A stretch of 64,000 nt of DNA from Prosthecobacter vanneervenii (GTDB lineage Bacteria > Verrucomicrobiota > Verrucomicrobiia > Verrucomicrobiales > Verrucomicrobiaceae): the NCBI RefSeq assembly GCF_014203095.1, contig NZ_JACHIG010000015.1, positions 1 to 64,000 of the forward strand. Reading direction: 5' to 3'. Positions 8,406 to 16,545 of the stretch are shown piece after piece. The position numbers were made by a program, and so were the translations under genes. A model generated the notes under the pieces. It was not told the origin of the DNA. It saw only the letters and a program-made list of their open reading frames with translations, and made no database searches. Each line of letters begins with the position of its first letter. The first letter of the stretch is position 1.

Positions 8406-10520
8406 CTATTCGCGGTTGATGAATTCATCGAGGTTCAATAGCACCCGCGCGACTGCGACGAAGGTGGCCTCCTCCACCTGATCTGATGAGACGGTGCTGC
8501 CGAGGATCTGCAGGGCGGCTGCGCCGTCTTTTAGCACCGAGGCTTTTTGCTCTGCGTGGAAGGCGGTGAGGCGCTGGAGCTCCTCTGGCCGGGGAGCACG
8601 GTTGAGCGTGAGCGTAAAAAGATGCCGCAGGCGGGAGGGCGTGTCTGGGGAAGCTTCGGCCAAGGCGCGGCGAGCAAGCGAGCGGGCGGCCTCGACAAAG
8701 ACGCCGTCATTCATCATCGTGAGGGCCTGCAGCGGGGTATTGCTACGCTCCCGACGCACACAGGCATCTGCGGCATCGGGTGAGTCGAAAGTAGTGAGCG
8801 TGGGATAGAGAACGCTGCGCAGTGTGATGATGTAGAGGCTACGACGGTAGATTTCGTCGCCCGGGCTGGCCTTCCAGTTGGAAGAACGACCGACATCGAA
8901 AACATCCTCCGGCAGCGGTGGGCGGAAGCTGGGGCCGCCGATGGTGTGCTTGAGCAAACCGCTGACAGCGAGAGCGGAGTCGCGCAGGATTTCGGCATCG
9001 AGGCGGATGCGGTTCTGGCGGGCGAGGAGGCAATTGAGAGGATCGATTTCGACGATGTCCTCGCGATGCGCGGAGGACTGGCGGTAGGTGTGGCTCATGA
9101 CGATGAGCTTGATGAGCTGCTTGCGACTCCAGCCCTTGCGCATGAACTCAGAGGCGAGCCAGTCGAGGAGTTCCGGATGCGAGGGGGACTCGCCCGCAGT
9201 GCCAAAGTCATCAGGAGTGCGGACAAGCCCGAAGCCGAAGAGCTTGCTCCAGATGTGATTGACCGCCACGCGGCTGGTGAGCGGATGCTGCGGTGAGACA
9301 AGCCAGCGAGCGAGATCGAGACGCGAGGGCTCGGGCTGCACGGGCTTTTTCATGGAAGGAAGCGCAGAAAGGCTGGCGGGCATGACATCCGGACCACGGC
9401 GTGTGTAGTCGCCAGCCATGTGCACGTAGGTCTGGCGGCGGTCTTTGCTGACTTCTGCGAGAGTCTGGGCCTTGGTCCCTGCCTCATCGCGGTCCTCAGT
9501 GTTGTCGAAGAAGGCGTAAAAGCTGTAGTAGTCGCGGATGGTGATGGGGTCGTATTTGTGGGTGTGGCATTGGGCGCAGCCCACGGTGAGGCCCATCCAG
9601 ACGCGGCCGGTGGTATTGACGCGATCGACGAGGTTTTGGTAGCGAGCCTCTTCTTTGTCCACACCCGCCTCGGTATTGAGCGCTGCATTGCGATGGAAGC
9701 CGGTGGCTCTGAGCTGGTCCTGTGTGGGGCTGGGCAAAAGATCGCCGGCGAGCTGCTCGATGGTGAACTGATCGAACGGAAGATCGGCATTGAAGGCACG
9801 AATGACCCAGTCGCGATACAGATAGGCACTGGGGCGAAGGCCGTCGCCGAGGAAGCCATTGGAGTCAGCGTAGCGGGCCATGTCGAGCCAATGGCGGGCC
9901 CAGCGCTCTCCGAACGCAGGCGATGCGAGAAGGTGATCCACGACCTGCTCGTAGGTTTTGTCAGACCAGTGGCTGAGAACAGAGAGATCCGCAGGAGCTG
10001 GCGGCAAGCCGGTGAGATCGAGATAAATGCGGCGCAGCAGCGTGATGGGTGCAGCGGATGGCGCAGGATGGAGATTGTGCGTATTTAGCCGGGCTTCGAT
10101 GAAAGCGTCGATGGGATTGGTGCCGCTGGAGGCTGGGACCTGCGGGCGCTTGATCGGCTCAAAGGCCCAGTGGTTCTGGTATTCGGCACCTGTGGCAATC
10201 CAGCGACGGATGAGATCACGCTCCATCTGGGTGAGCTGCTTGGGCGACGAGGGGGGAGGCATCACGTCCCCAGGATCAGTGTGGGTGATGCGTTTCCACA
10301 ATTCGCTGGCTTCAGGCTTGCCGGGGCGAATGGCAGACTTCACGGCCTCGGCACGGACATCGAGACGCAGGTCGGCTTCGCGCTTGTCTTCATCGGGGCC
10401 GTGGCAGGCGTAGCACTTGGCGGCCAGGATGGGGCGGATGTCGCGGTTGAATTCCACTCGTGCCTCCGCAGCGAGAGCGCTGCTGGAGGCTATGAGCACG
10501 AATGGAATGACGAGGCGCAT
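8406..10520 (-). CDS. PSD1 protein (PSCyt1-DUF1549-DUF1553), short form
   Basis: 704 residues, short for this family. Signal MRLVIPFVLIASSSALA. The PSCyt1 domain has a haem-type CYACH near residue 36 and a VMPPP methionine that may be the second iron ligand. The DUF1549 domain shows LRRIYLDLTGLPPAP, FGERWARHWLDMARYADS and a second haem-type motif CAQCHTHKYDP. DUF1553 begins at SRLDLARWLVSPQHPLTSRVAVNHIW and ends in LNLDEFINRE. The coiled insertion that separates DUF1549 and DUF1553 in the larger paralogues is missing. I infer a periplasmic c-type cytochrome partner of the two DUF1501 proteins just downstream. Actual haem attachment is not shown by sequence alone. Confidence 0.9.
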   Translation of the reverse strand: MRLVIPFVLIASSSALAAEARVEFNRDIRPILAAKCYACHGPDEDKREADLRLDVRAEAVKSAIRPGKPEASELWKRITHTDPGDVMPPPSSPKQLTQMERDLIRRWIATGAEYQNHWAFEPIKRPQVPASSGTNPIDAFIEARLNTHNLHPAPSAAPITLLRRIYLDLTGLPPAPADLSVLSHWSDKTYEQVVDHLLASPAFGERWARHWLDMARYADSNGFLGDGLRPSAYLYRDWVIRAFNADLPFDQFTIEQLAGDLLPSPTQDQLRATGFHRNAALNTEAGVDKEEARYQNLVDRVNTTGRVWMGLTVGCAQCHTHKYDPITIRDYYSFYAFFDNTEDRDEAGTKAQTLAEVSKDRRQTYVHMAGDYTRRGPDVMPASLSALPSMKKPVQPEPSRLDLARWLVSPQHPLTSRVAVNHIWSKLFGFGLVRTPDDFGTAGESPSHPELLDWLASEFMRKGWSRKQLIKLIVMSHTYRQSSAHREDIVEIDPLNCLLARQNRIRLDAEILRDSALAVSGLLKHTIGGPSFRPPLPEDVFDVGRSSNWKASPGDEIYRRSLYIITLRSVLYPTLTTFDSPDAADACVRRERSNTPLQALTMMNDGVFVEAARSLARRALAEASPDTPSRLRHLFTLTLNRAPRPEELQRLTAFHAEQKASVLKDGAAALQILGSTVSSDQVEEATFVAVARVLLNLDEFINRE

Positions 10521-10523
10521 GCG

Positions 10524-11561
10524 CTAGGCCACTTTGAGATCTTTGAAAGCCAGCGTCTGCTCTATTTTGGCGTTACCTTCTGTGCCGAAAATCTTTGCCG
10601 TGAGCGTGGCGGCGGACCAGTCGATGTGAAGCTGGCCGACATTGGGCAGATGATAGGTCTTGGGGACGCAGCGGAATTTATTTGGCGTAGGAGAGCCGCG
10701 CGGGTGCTTTTGCGTCATGGAGCTGGAGGTGAAGTCATACACGCCGTTGTGTGAGAACTCGCACCAGTGGCGGTCGCCGCTCAAGATGACAGCGGTCTGG
10801 CCCTGCAGGAGCTTCAGCAGGCGCTGCTGCTCGTGAGGCATGTTGGCCCAGCATTCACCACCGTGCGCCTCAGGGGCAAACTGGATGCTGGAGACGATGA
10901 GACGGAGGTCTGCAGGCTGCTGGAGCACCTGGGACAGCCAGCTCCACTGTGCGGCACCGAGCATGGTGGTGGAGGTGTCGTCCGTGGGCACGTAGGAGCC
11001 GCCGAGCATGGCCTTGTCCTTCGGCACCTTTTTGAGGGGACTGCGGAAGTAGCGAGTGTCCAGCAGGACCACCTGCACACGCTTCCCGACAGGACCGAAG
11101 GTCTGGGCCTGATAAACGCCCTCCTGCTGACGACGTGGCGAAGAAGCAGGCTCGTCGAGCCAGTTCCAGAACTCCACCTGGGCCTCCTTTTTATGCGGAT
11201 AGCTGCCTCCGCCGTCGTTTTCGCCAAAGTCGTGATCGTCCCAGGTGGCGAGGATAGGTTTGTTTTTCAGGCCTTTGAAAAAGCGGCTGTTTTTGAGCAG
11301 CGCGTACTTTTCCTGCATCATGGGGATGCCGCCTTTGTCGGCATAGACATTGTCTCCCATGAAGATGAAGAGATCACGCGGCAGGGTGAGAGTGCGATCC
11401 AGCATGGGGTGGTCGTGCGTGTCCAGGCAGGAGCCAAAGACAATGTCCTGCAAGGGGGCTTCATCGGCCGCGTGGGCGGCGATCAATCCGATGGCGGGAA
11501 GACCCGCCAGAAAGCGGCGGCGGCTGTTGATGCCGGAGGGCGGAGTGTGAGCGGCATTCAT
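10524..11561 (-). CDS. PhoD-like alkaline phosphatase/phosphodiesterase
   Basis: 345 residues with a Tat signal (NSRRRFLAGLPAIGLIAA). Metal-binding motifs of the PhoD-type metallophosphatases are present: FGSCLDTHDHP, FMGDNVYADKGG, ATWDDHDFGENDGG and the late ILSGDRHWCEF. Substrate could be phosphomonoesters or phosphodiesters. The active site (GDN, WDDHD, GDRH) appears intact. Tat export fits folding with metals in the cytoplasm. It starts in a four-base ATGA overlap with the upstream oxidoreductase stop and ends 3 bases before PSD1 8406, so it is firmly inside this operon. No phosphate-regulon site is recognisable. Confidence 0.87.
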   Translation of the reverse strand: MNAAHTPPSGINSRRRFLAGLPAIGLIAAHAADEAPLQDIVFGSCLDTHDHPMLDRTLTLPRDLFIFMGDNVYADKGGIPMMQEKYALLKNSRFFKGLKNKPILATWDDHDFGENDGGGSYPHKKEAQVEFWNWLDEPASSPRRQQEGVYQAQTFGPVGKRVQVVLLDTRYFRSPLKKVPKDKAMLGGSYVPTDDTSTTMLGAAQWSWLSQVLQQPADLRLIVSSIQFAPEAHGGECWANMPHEQQRLLKLLQGQTAVILSGDRHWCEFSHNGVYDFTSSSMTQKHPRGSPTPNKFRCVPKTYHLPNVGQLHIDWSAATLTAKIFGTEGNAKIEQTLAFKDLKVA

Positions 11562-12565
11562 GGCACCAGTTTCGCGGCCTCCTCCTTCGCCTTTGCCAGC
11601 ACCTCCGCCAGCGCCACGGGTTTGCCGCCCTGGCGCAGGCTTTCATCCGCAGCCTCCATGAAGGTGAAGATTTCGATCGTCTCGGCCTCGCTCACCGGAG
11701 GCTCGCCGGTGCGGAAGAATTTGCCGATCTGGCGGCACAGCGCCTCATAGCTGATCGTTTTGGCTCCCTGACGCACCCCCTTGCTGCCATAGACTATGGC
11801 ACCGAATTCAGACTTTCCACGCACGATACCGCGGTAGGTGCCGATGCGGCCGTCTTTCCACGTGCCGGTGACTTGATCGGTGACAGGTCCTTTGCTTCGG
11901 GAAACCGTTTCACAGCCGGTGCCCATGAGAGTGAAGAGCGACTCGATTCCATGGATGGCGTAGAAGAAAAGATCCGGCGTGCCGCTTTGGTAGGAGCATG
12001 GCCCCCATGTGGTGACGCCAAGGATGTCGCCGATTTCCTCATTCCCTTTCAATGCAAGAAGATCGGCACCAAAGCGAGACGATGAGCTCGACCAGGTTTT
12101 GACGTGGTGCTTTTTTGCCAGCTCAAAGAGTGCGATGGACTCGGGGAGTGCACCAGCGAGGGGCTTGTCGATATAGACGAGCTTGCCAGATTTAAAGACT
12201 TCCCGGGCCTCCTTCAGATGGATGCGGCCATCGACGCTTTCAATGAGCACGACATCCACCTTTTCGAGCAGTTTCGGAATGGAGTCGACAATCTCCACGC
12301 CCATGCCGCGAACCTGTTCGGTGAATTTGGCCACGCGGTCCTTGCTGGCGGGCATGTCGGTGCCGCCGGGATAGCCTGCCACCACCTTGATGCCAGCGAG
12401 ATCGCCATCAGCCTTGGGGTTGTTGAAGAGCTTGGTGAACGCCGGCACGTGCGAGGTATCAAGGCCAATGATGCCAGCCCGAAGGGGCTTGAGCGTGTCT
12501 TGCGAAAACGCGGAGCCTGCGGTGCAGACAAGGAATGCTATGGCGAGAAAGAGAGCGTGTTTCAT
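11558..12565 (-). CDS. Gfo/Idh/MocA-family oxidoreductase, exported
   Basis: 335 residues. Signal peptide MKHALFLAIAFLVCTAGSAFS, so the start at 12565 is preferred over a longer open frame. The Rossmann start is RAGIIGLDTSHVPAFTKLF, which replaces the usual glycine-rich loop with GLDTSH. DVVLIESVDGRIHL is followed by KLVYIDKPLAG, equivalent to the family's EKP motif with Asp in place of Glu. The C-terminal half is the usual beta-sheet domain. Predicted NAD(P)-dependent sugar or inositol dehydrogenase-like protein. The altered dinucleotide loop and an export signal make ordinary soluble NAD chemistry doubtful. It overlaps the PhoD-like gene by four bases. Confidence 0.8.
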   Translation of the reverse strand: MKHALFLAIAFLVCTAGSAFSQDTLKPLRAGIIGLDTSHVPAFTKLFNNPKADGDLAGIKVVAGYPGGTDMPASKDRVAKFTEQVRGMGVEIVDSIPKLLEKVDVVLIESVDGRIHLKEAREVFKSGKLVYIDKPLAGALPESIALFELAKKHHVKTWSSSSSRFGADLLALKGNEEIGDILGVTTWGPCSYQSGTPDLFFYAIHGIESLFTLMGTGCETVSRSKGPVTDQVTGTWKDGRIGTYRGIVRGKSEFGAIVYGSKGVRQGAKTISYEALCRQIGKFFRTGEPPVSEAETIEIFTFMEAADESLRQGGKPVALAEVLAKAKEEAAKLVP

Positions 12566-12602
12566 CGTGAGTGAATCGTACGTCGTGGAGGCCCGAGGTT
12601 GA

Positions 12603-13847
12603 TCAGGTGAGGAGCCCCTGAATGTCGATGAGGTGAAGCTGGCGGCCTTTCCCCTCCTGCGGAGCGTCGATGCAGACCCAGCGCTCGTCGCGGCTGGAGC
12701 GGGGGTGATTGTCCACGCGCCATTCGCCGGTGTATTCGCGCGGCGAATGAAACTCTCCGAGGTCGATGCGCTTGTTTGTGGCGATGTGGTAGAGGTGCGG
12801 GGTCTGGATGCGGCGAACGCCTTTGGGATAGGTGTCGTTGAGAATCCACTCGTTATTGTGGAGGTAGGTGAGGTGGCCGCCGCTGTCGAGCACACCATGG
12901 CCGATCTCCGAGACGATGCCGCTGTCTTTGTCCGCAAAAAGGAAGTCGCCCCACTCTTTGTTGCCGAGCCAGTCTTTGGCCTGGGAGAGGATGTGCGTGG
13001 CATCCCGCCAGATGAAGTGGGAGGCGTAACCATTGGGGATGACGATGCGGAGATCGCTGCCATCCATGTTTGCGGTGATGAGGCGCGTCAGGTGTCCGCC
13101 CTTGGGCTGCGTCCAGCGGTGAAGCATGATGAAGCGTTTGCCATCGGGACTGACCAGGAGGTGGTAGGCATGATGCTTGGAGTCAGGAAGGTTGTTAATG
13201 ATCTCACCGGTCTTGGACAGGGTCTCGTGAGAGACGATGAGCTTCGACGCGCCGGTTTCGAGATTGACGTGGGTGACGCCGCTGCCAGCGGGAGCCATCT
13301 GATCAAAGAAACGGTCTTTGATGCCGGCGTAGCCATAGCCGGGGCGGCAGTCTGCCACACGGGCGAAGTCGCAGCTCACAGCCTCTTTGCCGTTTGGAGC
13401 GAGAGCGTAGATGGGGCTGGGGAGGGTGTGCTTTTCGCCGGTTTTGACATCGAGGATGTGGCTGACGAACTGGTCCTTCTCGCGGTCGTTCCAGATGACT
13501 TTGGATTCGGTGCCGGGAATCCACTGCAACATGCAGCCCTGCTGCCAGCACCAAGCACGGGTCCTGCCGAGGGGGATCCATTTGTCGTTGTCCTGGAGAT
13601 CGACCATGCCGACCTCGATCTCGTCATCGGCGGTGGGAGAGCGGTGCTCGAAGGCGACCTTGTTGCTTAGAACGAAGCGGTTGTCGGGAGAGAACTGGAG
13701 CTTGTCGTAATAGCCGAACCAGTGGAAGCCGGGACCTTTGGTGATAACGCGGAGGGGCGGATACTTTGGGGCCTCCTGGCCTCGTGCGGCCAGGGAGCCC
13801 AAGGCCAGAGTGGAAAGGAAATGACGGCGGGTGGCGGGAGAAGTCAT
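12603..13847 (-). CDS. Oligogalacturonate-lyase-like/TolB-like propeller protein
   Basis: 414 residues with a Tat signal (ATRRHFLSTLALGSLAARG). The opening GPGFHWFGYYDKLQFSPDNR, the repeated SPDGKRF and ANMDGSDLRIVIPNG blade motifs and many His residues (SKHHAYHLLVSPDG, HLTYLHNNEWILNDTYP) are typical of oligogalacturonate-lyase-family and TolB-type seven-bladed propellers. The His-rich sites may bind a metal. Whether it cleaves an unsaturated oligouronide or only binds glycan cannot be told here. It lies 19 bases downstream of a sialidase-like gene and 37 bases upstream of the oxidoreductase, in keeping with a glycan-processing operon. Confidence 0.75.
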   Translation of the reverse strand: MTSPATRRHFLSTLALGSLAARGQEAPKYPPLRVITKGPGFHWFGYYDKLQFSPDNRFVLSNKVAFEHRSPTADDEIEVGMVDLQDNDKWIPLGRTRAWCWQQGCMLQWIPGTESKVIWNDREKDQFVSHILDVKTGEKHTLPSPIYALAPNGKEAVSCDFARVADCRPGYGYAGIKDRFFDQMAPAGSGVTHVNLETGASKLIVSHETLSKTGEIINNLPDSKHHAYHLLVSPDGKRFIMLHRWTQPKGGHLTRLITANMDGSDLRIVIPNGYASHFIWRDATHILSQAKDWLGNKEWGDFLFADKDSGIVSEIGHGVLDSGGHLTYLHNNEWILNDTYPKGVRRIQTPHLYHIATNKRIDLGEFHSPREYTGEWRVDNHPRSSRDERWVCIDAPQEGKGRQLHLIDIQGLLT

Positions 13848-13866
13848 GATTTAAAAAGGGGAATGT

Positions 13867-15051
13867 TTATTTTTTCGCGGCCTTGGCATCGAGCTCCGCC
13901 AGCTTGAAGCGGACGCTGACGATGTAAGGAGCCTCGCCTTCAGTCCAATGACCGTAGGTGGTGGTGACGATGGTGCCGTCTGGCAGGACTTCGATGCCGG
14001 GATAGGTGCAATCGGCGCCTTTGGTGTTGTCCATGATGCGGACGCGATACTGGCCTTCCGTGCCATTGACGATGTCCTCGTATTTGCCAACCCAACCAAC
14101 CCAGTCACCTTTGGTGGGGCTGACATGGGTGGTGTCGCGGAAGCTGATAAAAAGGCGACCATCGGGCGTGTATTTGGCGACGTGGCGATCCCCCGTCAGA
14201 GCGGCGGGCAGTTCCTTGGGCTCCGTCCAGGTCTGGCCTTCGTCATTGGAGAAGATGACGAAGGAGTTGTACTTGCGGGAATTTTCACGCAGCAGGACGG
14301 CGATCTGTTTGCCATCCGGGGAACGCAGCGCGCCGGGCTCGCAGAGGTTGGCATCTGGCAGCATGGCAATGGGCGTGGGGGCGCTCCAGGTGAGGCCGCC
14401 GTCTTTAGAAAGCGTGGTGTAAACCCAGAAACGCCAGGCCTTGGATGGTGCACCACGGATATAGCGGCCGTCATCGTGGAAGAAGGCGAGATAGTGACCG
14501 GGGGTTTTGAGATCGATCACGGTGCCCATGGCGACGATGCCGCCAAAGTTGCCGATGGGAGCGAGTTCGCTCCAATTTGCGCCATCGTCTTCGGTGACGG
14601 CCATGCGGATGGGGTGAAGGCCGCTGAACATGATGATGCGCTTTTTGCCGGATGCATCGACCACACGGTGAAGCGTGGGCACTTCCATGGAAGTCTTCCA
14701 AGATTCTGGCGTGGGGAGGCGATCGCTCCAAGTGAGACCGGTGTCGGTGCTGCGCTTGTAAACGATGGGACCGCGTCCATGGCCTTTGGGATAGACGATG
14801 AGCATCGTCTTGTTGTCCTCCAAAAGGAGCGTGGTGGGGTGGCCGAGGTACTGGCTTTTCTCCTGGTCCACGATGACCTGGCGTTCCTTGTCACCGCTGA
14901 TGTCGACAACAGGAATTGTGTAGCCCGGAGAGAGCTTGGTTTTGAGATTCTTGGGCGGGGCCAGTGTGACGTCTTTCTTTTGCAGTCCGTTCTGGGCAAA
15001 GGCGGACGTGAGCAGAAGCGGGACAGCAAGGACGATGGAGCGGAGATGCAT
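13867..15051 (-). CDS. Secreted sialidase-like (BNR) protein
   Basis: 394 residues from ATG 15051, chosen for the signal MHLRSIVLAVPLLLTSAFAQ. Sialidase-superfamily features: TMLIVYPKGHGRGPIVYKRS with an Asp-box STDTGLTWSDRLP, a second EDDGANWSEL, a third SKDGGLTWSAP and a fourth SNDEGQTWTEP. That makes four clear Asp-boxes, as in classical sialidases. FISFRDTTH and VLPDGTIVTTTYGHW could contribute an arginine and a tyrosine. A sialidase or similar exo-glycosidase is likelier here than for the paralogue at 4435-5490, which has weaker boxes. The 81 bases between this start and the DUF1501 stop at 15133 may hold its own promoter. Confidence 0.82.
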   Translation of the reverse strand: MHLRSIVLAVPLLLTSAFAQNGLQKKDVTLAPPKNLKTKLSPGYTIPVVDISGDKERQVIVDQEKSQYLGHPTTLLLEDNKTMLIVYPKGHGRGPIVYKRSTDTGLTWSDRLPTPESWKTSMEVPTLHRVVDASGKKRIIMFSGLHPIRMAVTEDDGANWSELAPIGNFGGIVAMGTVIDLKTPGHYLAFFHDDGRYIRGAPSKAWRFWVYTTLSKDGGLTWSAPTPIAMLPDANLCEPGALRSPDGKQIAVLLRENSRKYNSFVIFSNDEGQTWTEPKELPAALTGDRHVAKYTPDGRLFISFRDTTHVSPTKGDWVGWVGKYEDIVNGTEGQYRVRIMDNTKGADCTYPGIEVLPDGTIVTTTYGHWTEGEAPYIVSVRFKLAELDAKAAKK

Positions 15052-15132
15052 AGGAATGCAAACGGGCAACTCCATGCAGGCTTTGCAAAGGAATCTCGAT
15101 GGTCCAGCCACATCACCAGCAGCACGGCCAGC

Positions 15133-16542
15133 TTACGCTCCCAGCAGCCTGGTCATGGGATGTCCTTCGTTCTGATCAATGCGTTCCGGGCGGCCTTTGT
15201 GAGTGTACACGAGCTGGGTATGATCAATGCCCAGCAGGTAAAGGATGGTGGAATGCAGATCGTGCACATGCAGGCGGTCCTCCACGGCGTAGAGGCCGAG
15301 GTCGTCCGTAGCACCGTAGGTCTGGCCACCTTTGACCCCACCGCCAGCCATCCACATGGTGAAACCGGTGGGATTGTGGTCGCGGCCGTCTCCCTGCTCG
15401 CTCATCGGTGTGCGGCCGAATTCACCGCCCCAGATGACGAGCGTCTCATCGAGCAGGCCACGCGCCTTGAGATCGGCGAGCAGACCAGCGATGGGTTTAT
15501 CCACTGCATTGCAGAGCCTGGAGTGATTGACCTCGATGCCCTTGTGGCTGTCCCACTTGCTGCCAGCTCCGCTGTAGAGCTGGACGAAGCGCACACCGCT
15601 TTCCACCAAACGACGGGCGAGCAGGCAATTGCGGCCATAGACGGCGGTGGCCTCATTGTCCATGCCATAGAGCTTTTTGGTGGCTTCGGACTCTTTGCTG
15701 AGATCCACCGCCTGCGGAGCTTCGGCCTGCATTTTGTAAGCAAGCTCGTAACCACGGATGCGCGCATCCAGCTCGGTATTGCTGGCACGGGAGGCGCCGT
15801 AGTCGCGATTGAGTTCACCGAGAAGATCGAGCTTGTCCCGCTGGCGCTTGCGATCCACGCCCTTGGGATTGTCGAGGTATTTGATCGGCACGCCGTCGGA
15901 GTTGAATTCGACACCCTGGTACACCGCAGGCATGAAGCCCGTGCCCCAGTTGCGCACACCGTTCACCACGGTGGCCTCGCTGTCCTTGATGACGACAAAG
16001 CCAGGCAGGTTTTTGTTTTCGGTACCCAGACCGTAGGAAGCCCAGGCACCAAGGGAGGGACGCCCGCCAAAGACGGAGCCGGTGTTCATGGAGCACACAC
16101 CGCCGGCATGATTGATGCCGCTGGAGGCGCAGGAGTGAATCACAGCAAGGTCATCGGCATGCTGCGCCACATTCTGAAACCAGTCAGAAATCCAGAGGCC
16201 GCCCTGGCCGTACTGCTTCCATGTGCGTTTGCATTCGAGCAGCGGAGACTTGGCCTCGCCCATGGCAGTGATCGGCGGCTTGAAGCTGGCCGGAAGCGAC
16301 TGCCCTGCGAGTTTGTTGAGCAGCGGCTTGTAATCAAAGGTGTCCAGGTGGCTGGGGCCTCCCTCCATGAAGAGGAAAATGACGCTCTTGGCCTTGGCCA
16401 TACGCTGCGGGAGCTGCGCGGCGGCAGCGGCGGAGCGCTGTTCACTCATGAGACCCGCCAAGGCCACGGCACCAAAGCCGCAGCCTGCGCTTTGCAGAAA
16501 GTCACGACGCGTATGGGGGATGTCGAATCGGTTGCAGCTCAT
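15133..16542 (-). CDS. DUF1501 Tat-exported protein
   Basis: 469 residues. Tat signal TRRDFLQSAGCGFGAVALAGL. Motifs FMEGGPSHLDTFDYKP, SKWDSHKGIEVNHS, IWGGEFGRTPMSEQGDGRDHNPTGFTMWMAGGG and a closing HDLHSTILYLLGIDHTQLVYTHKG are canonical for the family. The paired PSD1 gene ends 3 bases upstream of its start, so the two are co-transcribed and probably co-translated. It is predicted to fold in the cytoplasm before Tat export, perhaps with a bound metal, and to act beside the periplasmic cytochrome-type partner. Confidence 0.92.
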   Translation of the reverse strand: MSCNRFDIPHTRRDFLQSAGCGFGAVALAGLMSEQRSAAAAAQLPQRMAKAKSVIFLFMEGGPSHLDTFDYKPLLNKLAGQSLPASFKPPITAMGEAKSPLLECKRTWKQYGQGGLWISDWFQNVAQHADDLAVIHSCASSGINHAGGVCSMNTGSVFGGRPSLGAWASYGLGTENKNLPGFVVIKDSEATVVNGVRNWGTGFMPAVYQGVEFNSDGVPIKYLDNPKGVDRKRQRDKLDLLGELNRDYGASRASNTELDARIRGYELAYKMQAEAPQAVDLSKESEATKKLYGMDNEATAVYGRNCLLARRLVESGVRFVQLYSGAGSKWDSHKGIEVNHSRLCNAVDKPIAGLLADLKARGLLDETLVIWGGEFGRTPMSEQGDGRDHNPTGFTMWMAGGGVKGGQTYGATDDLGLYAVEDRLHVHDLHSTILYLLGIDHTQLVYTHKGRPERIDQNEGHPMTRLLGA

Positions 16543-16545
16543 GGT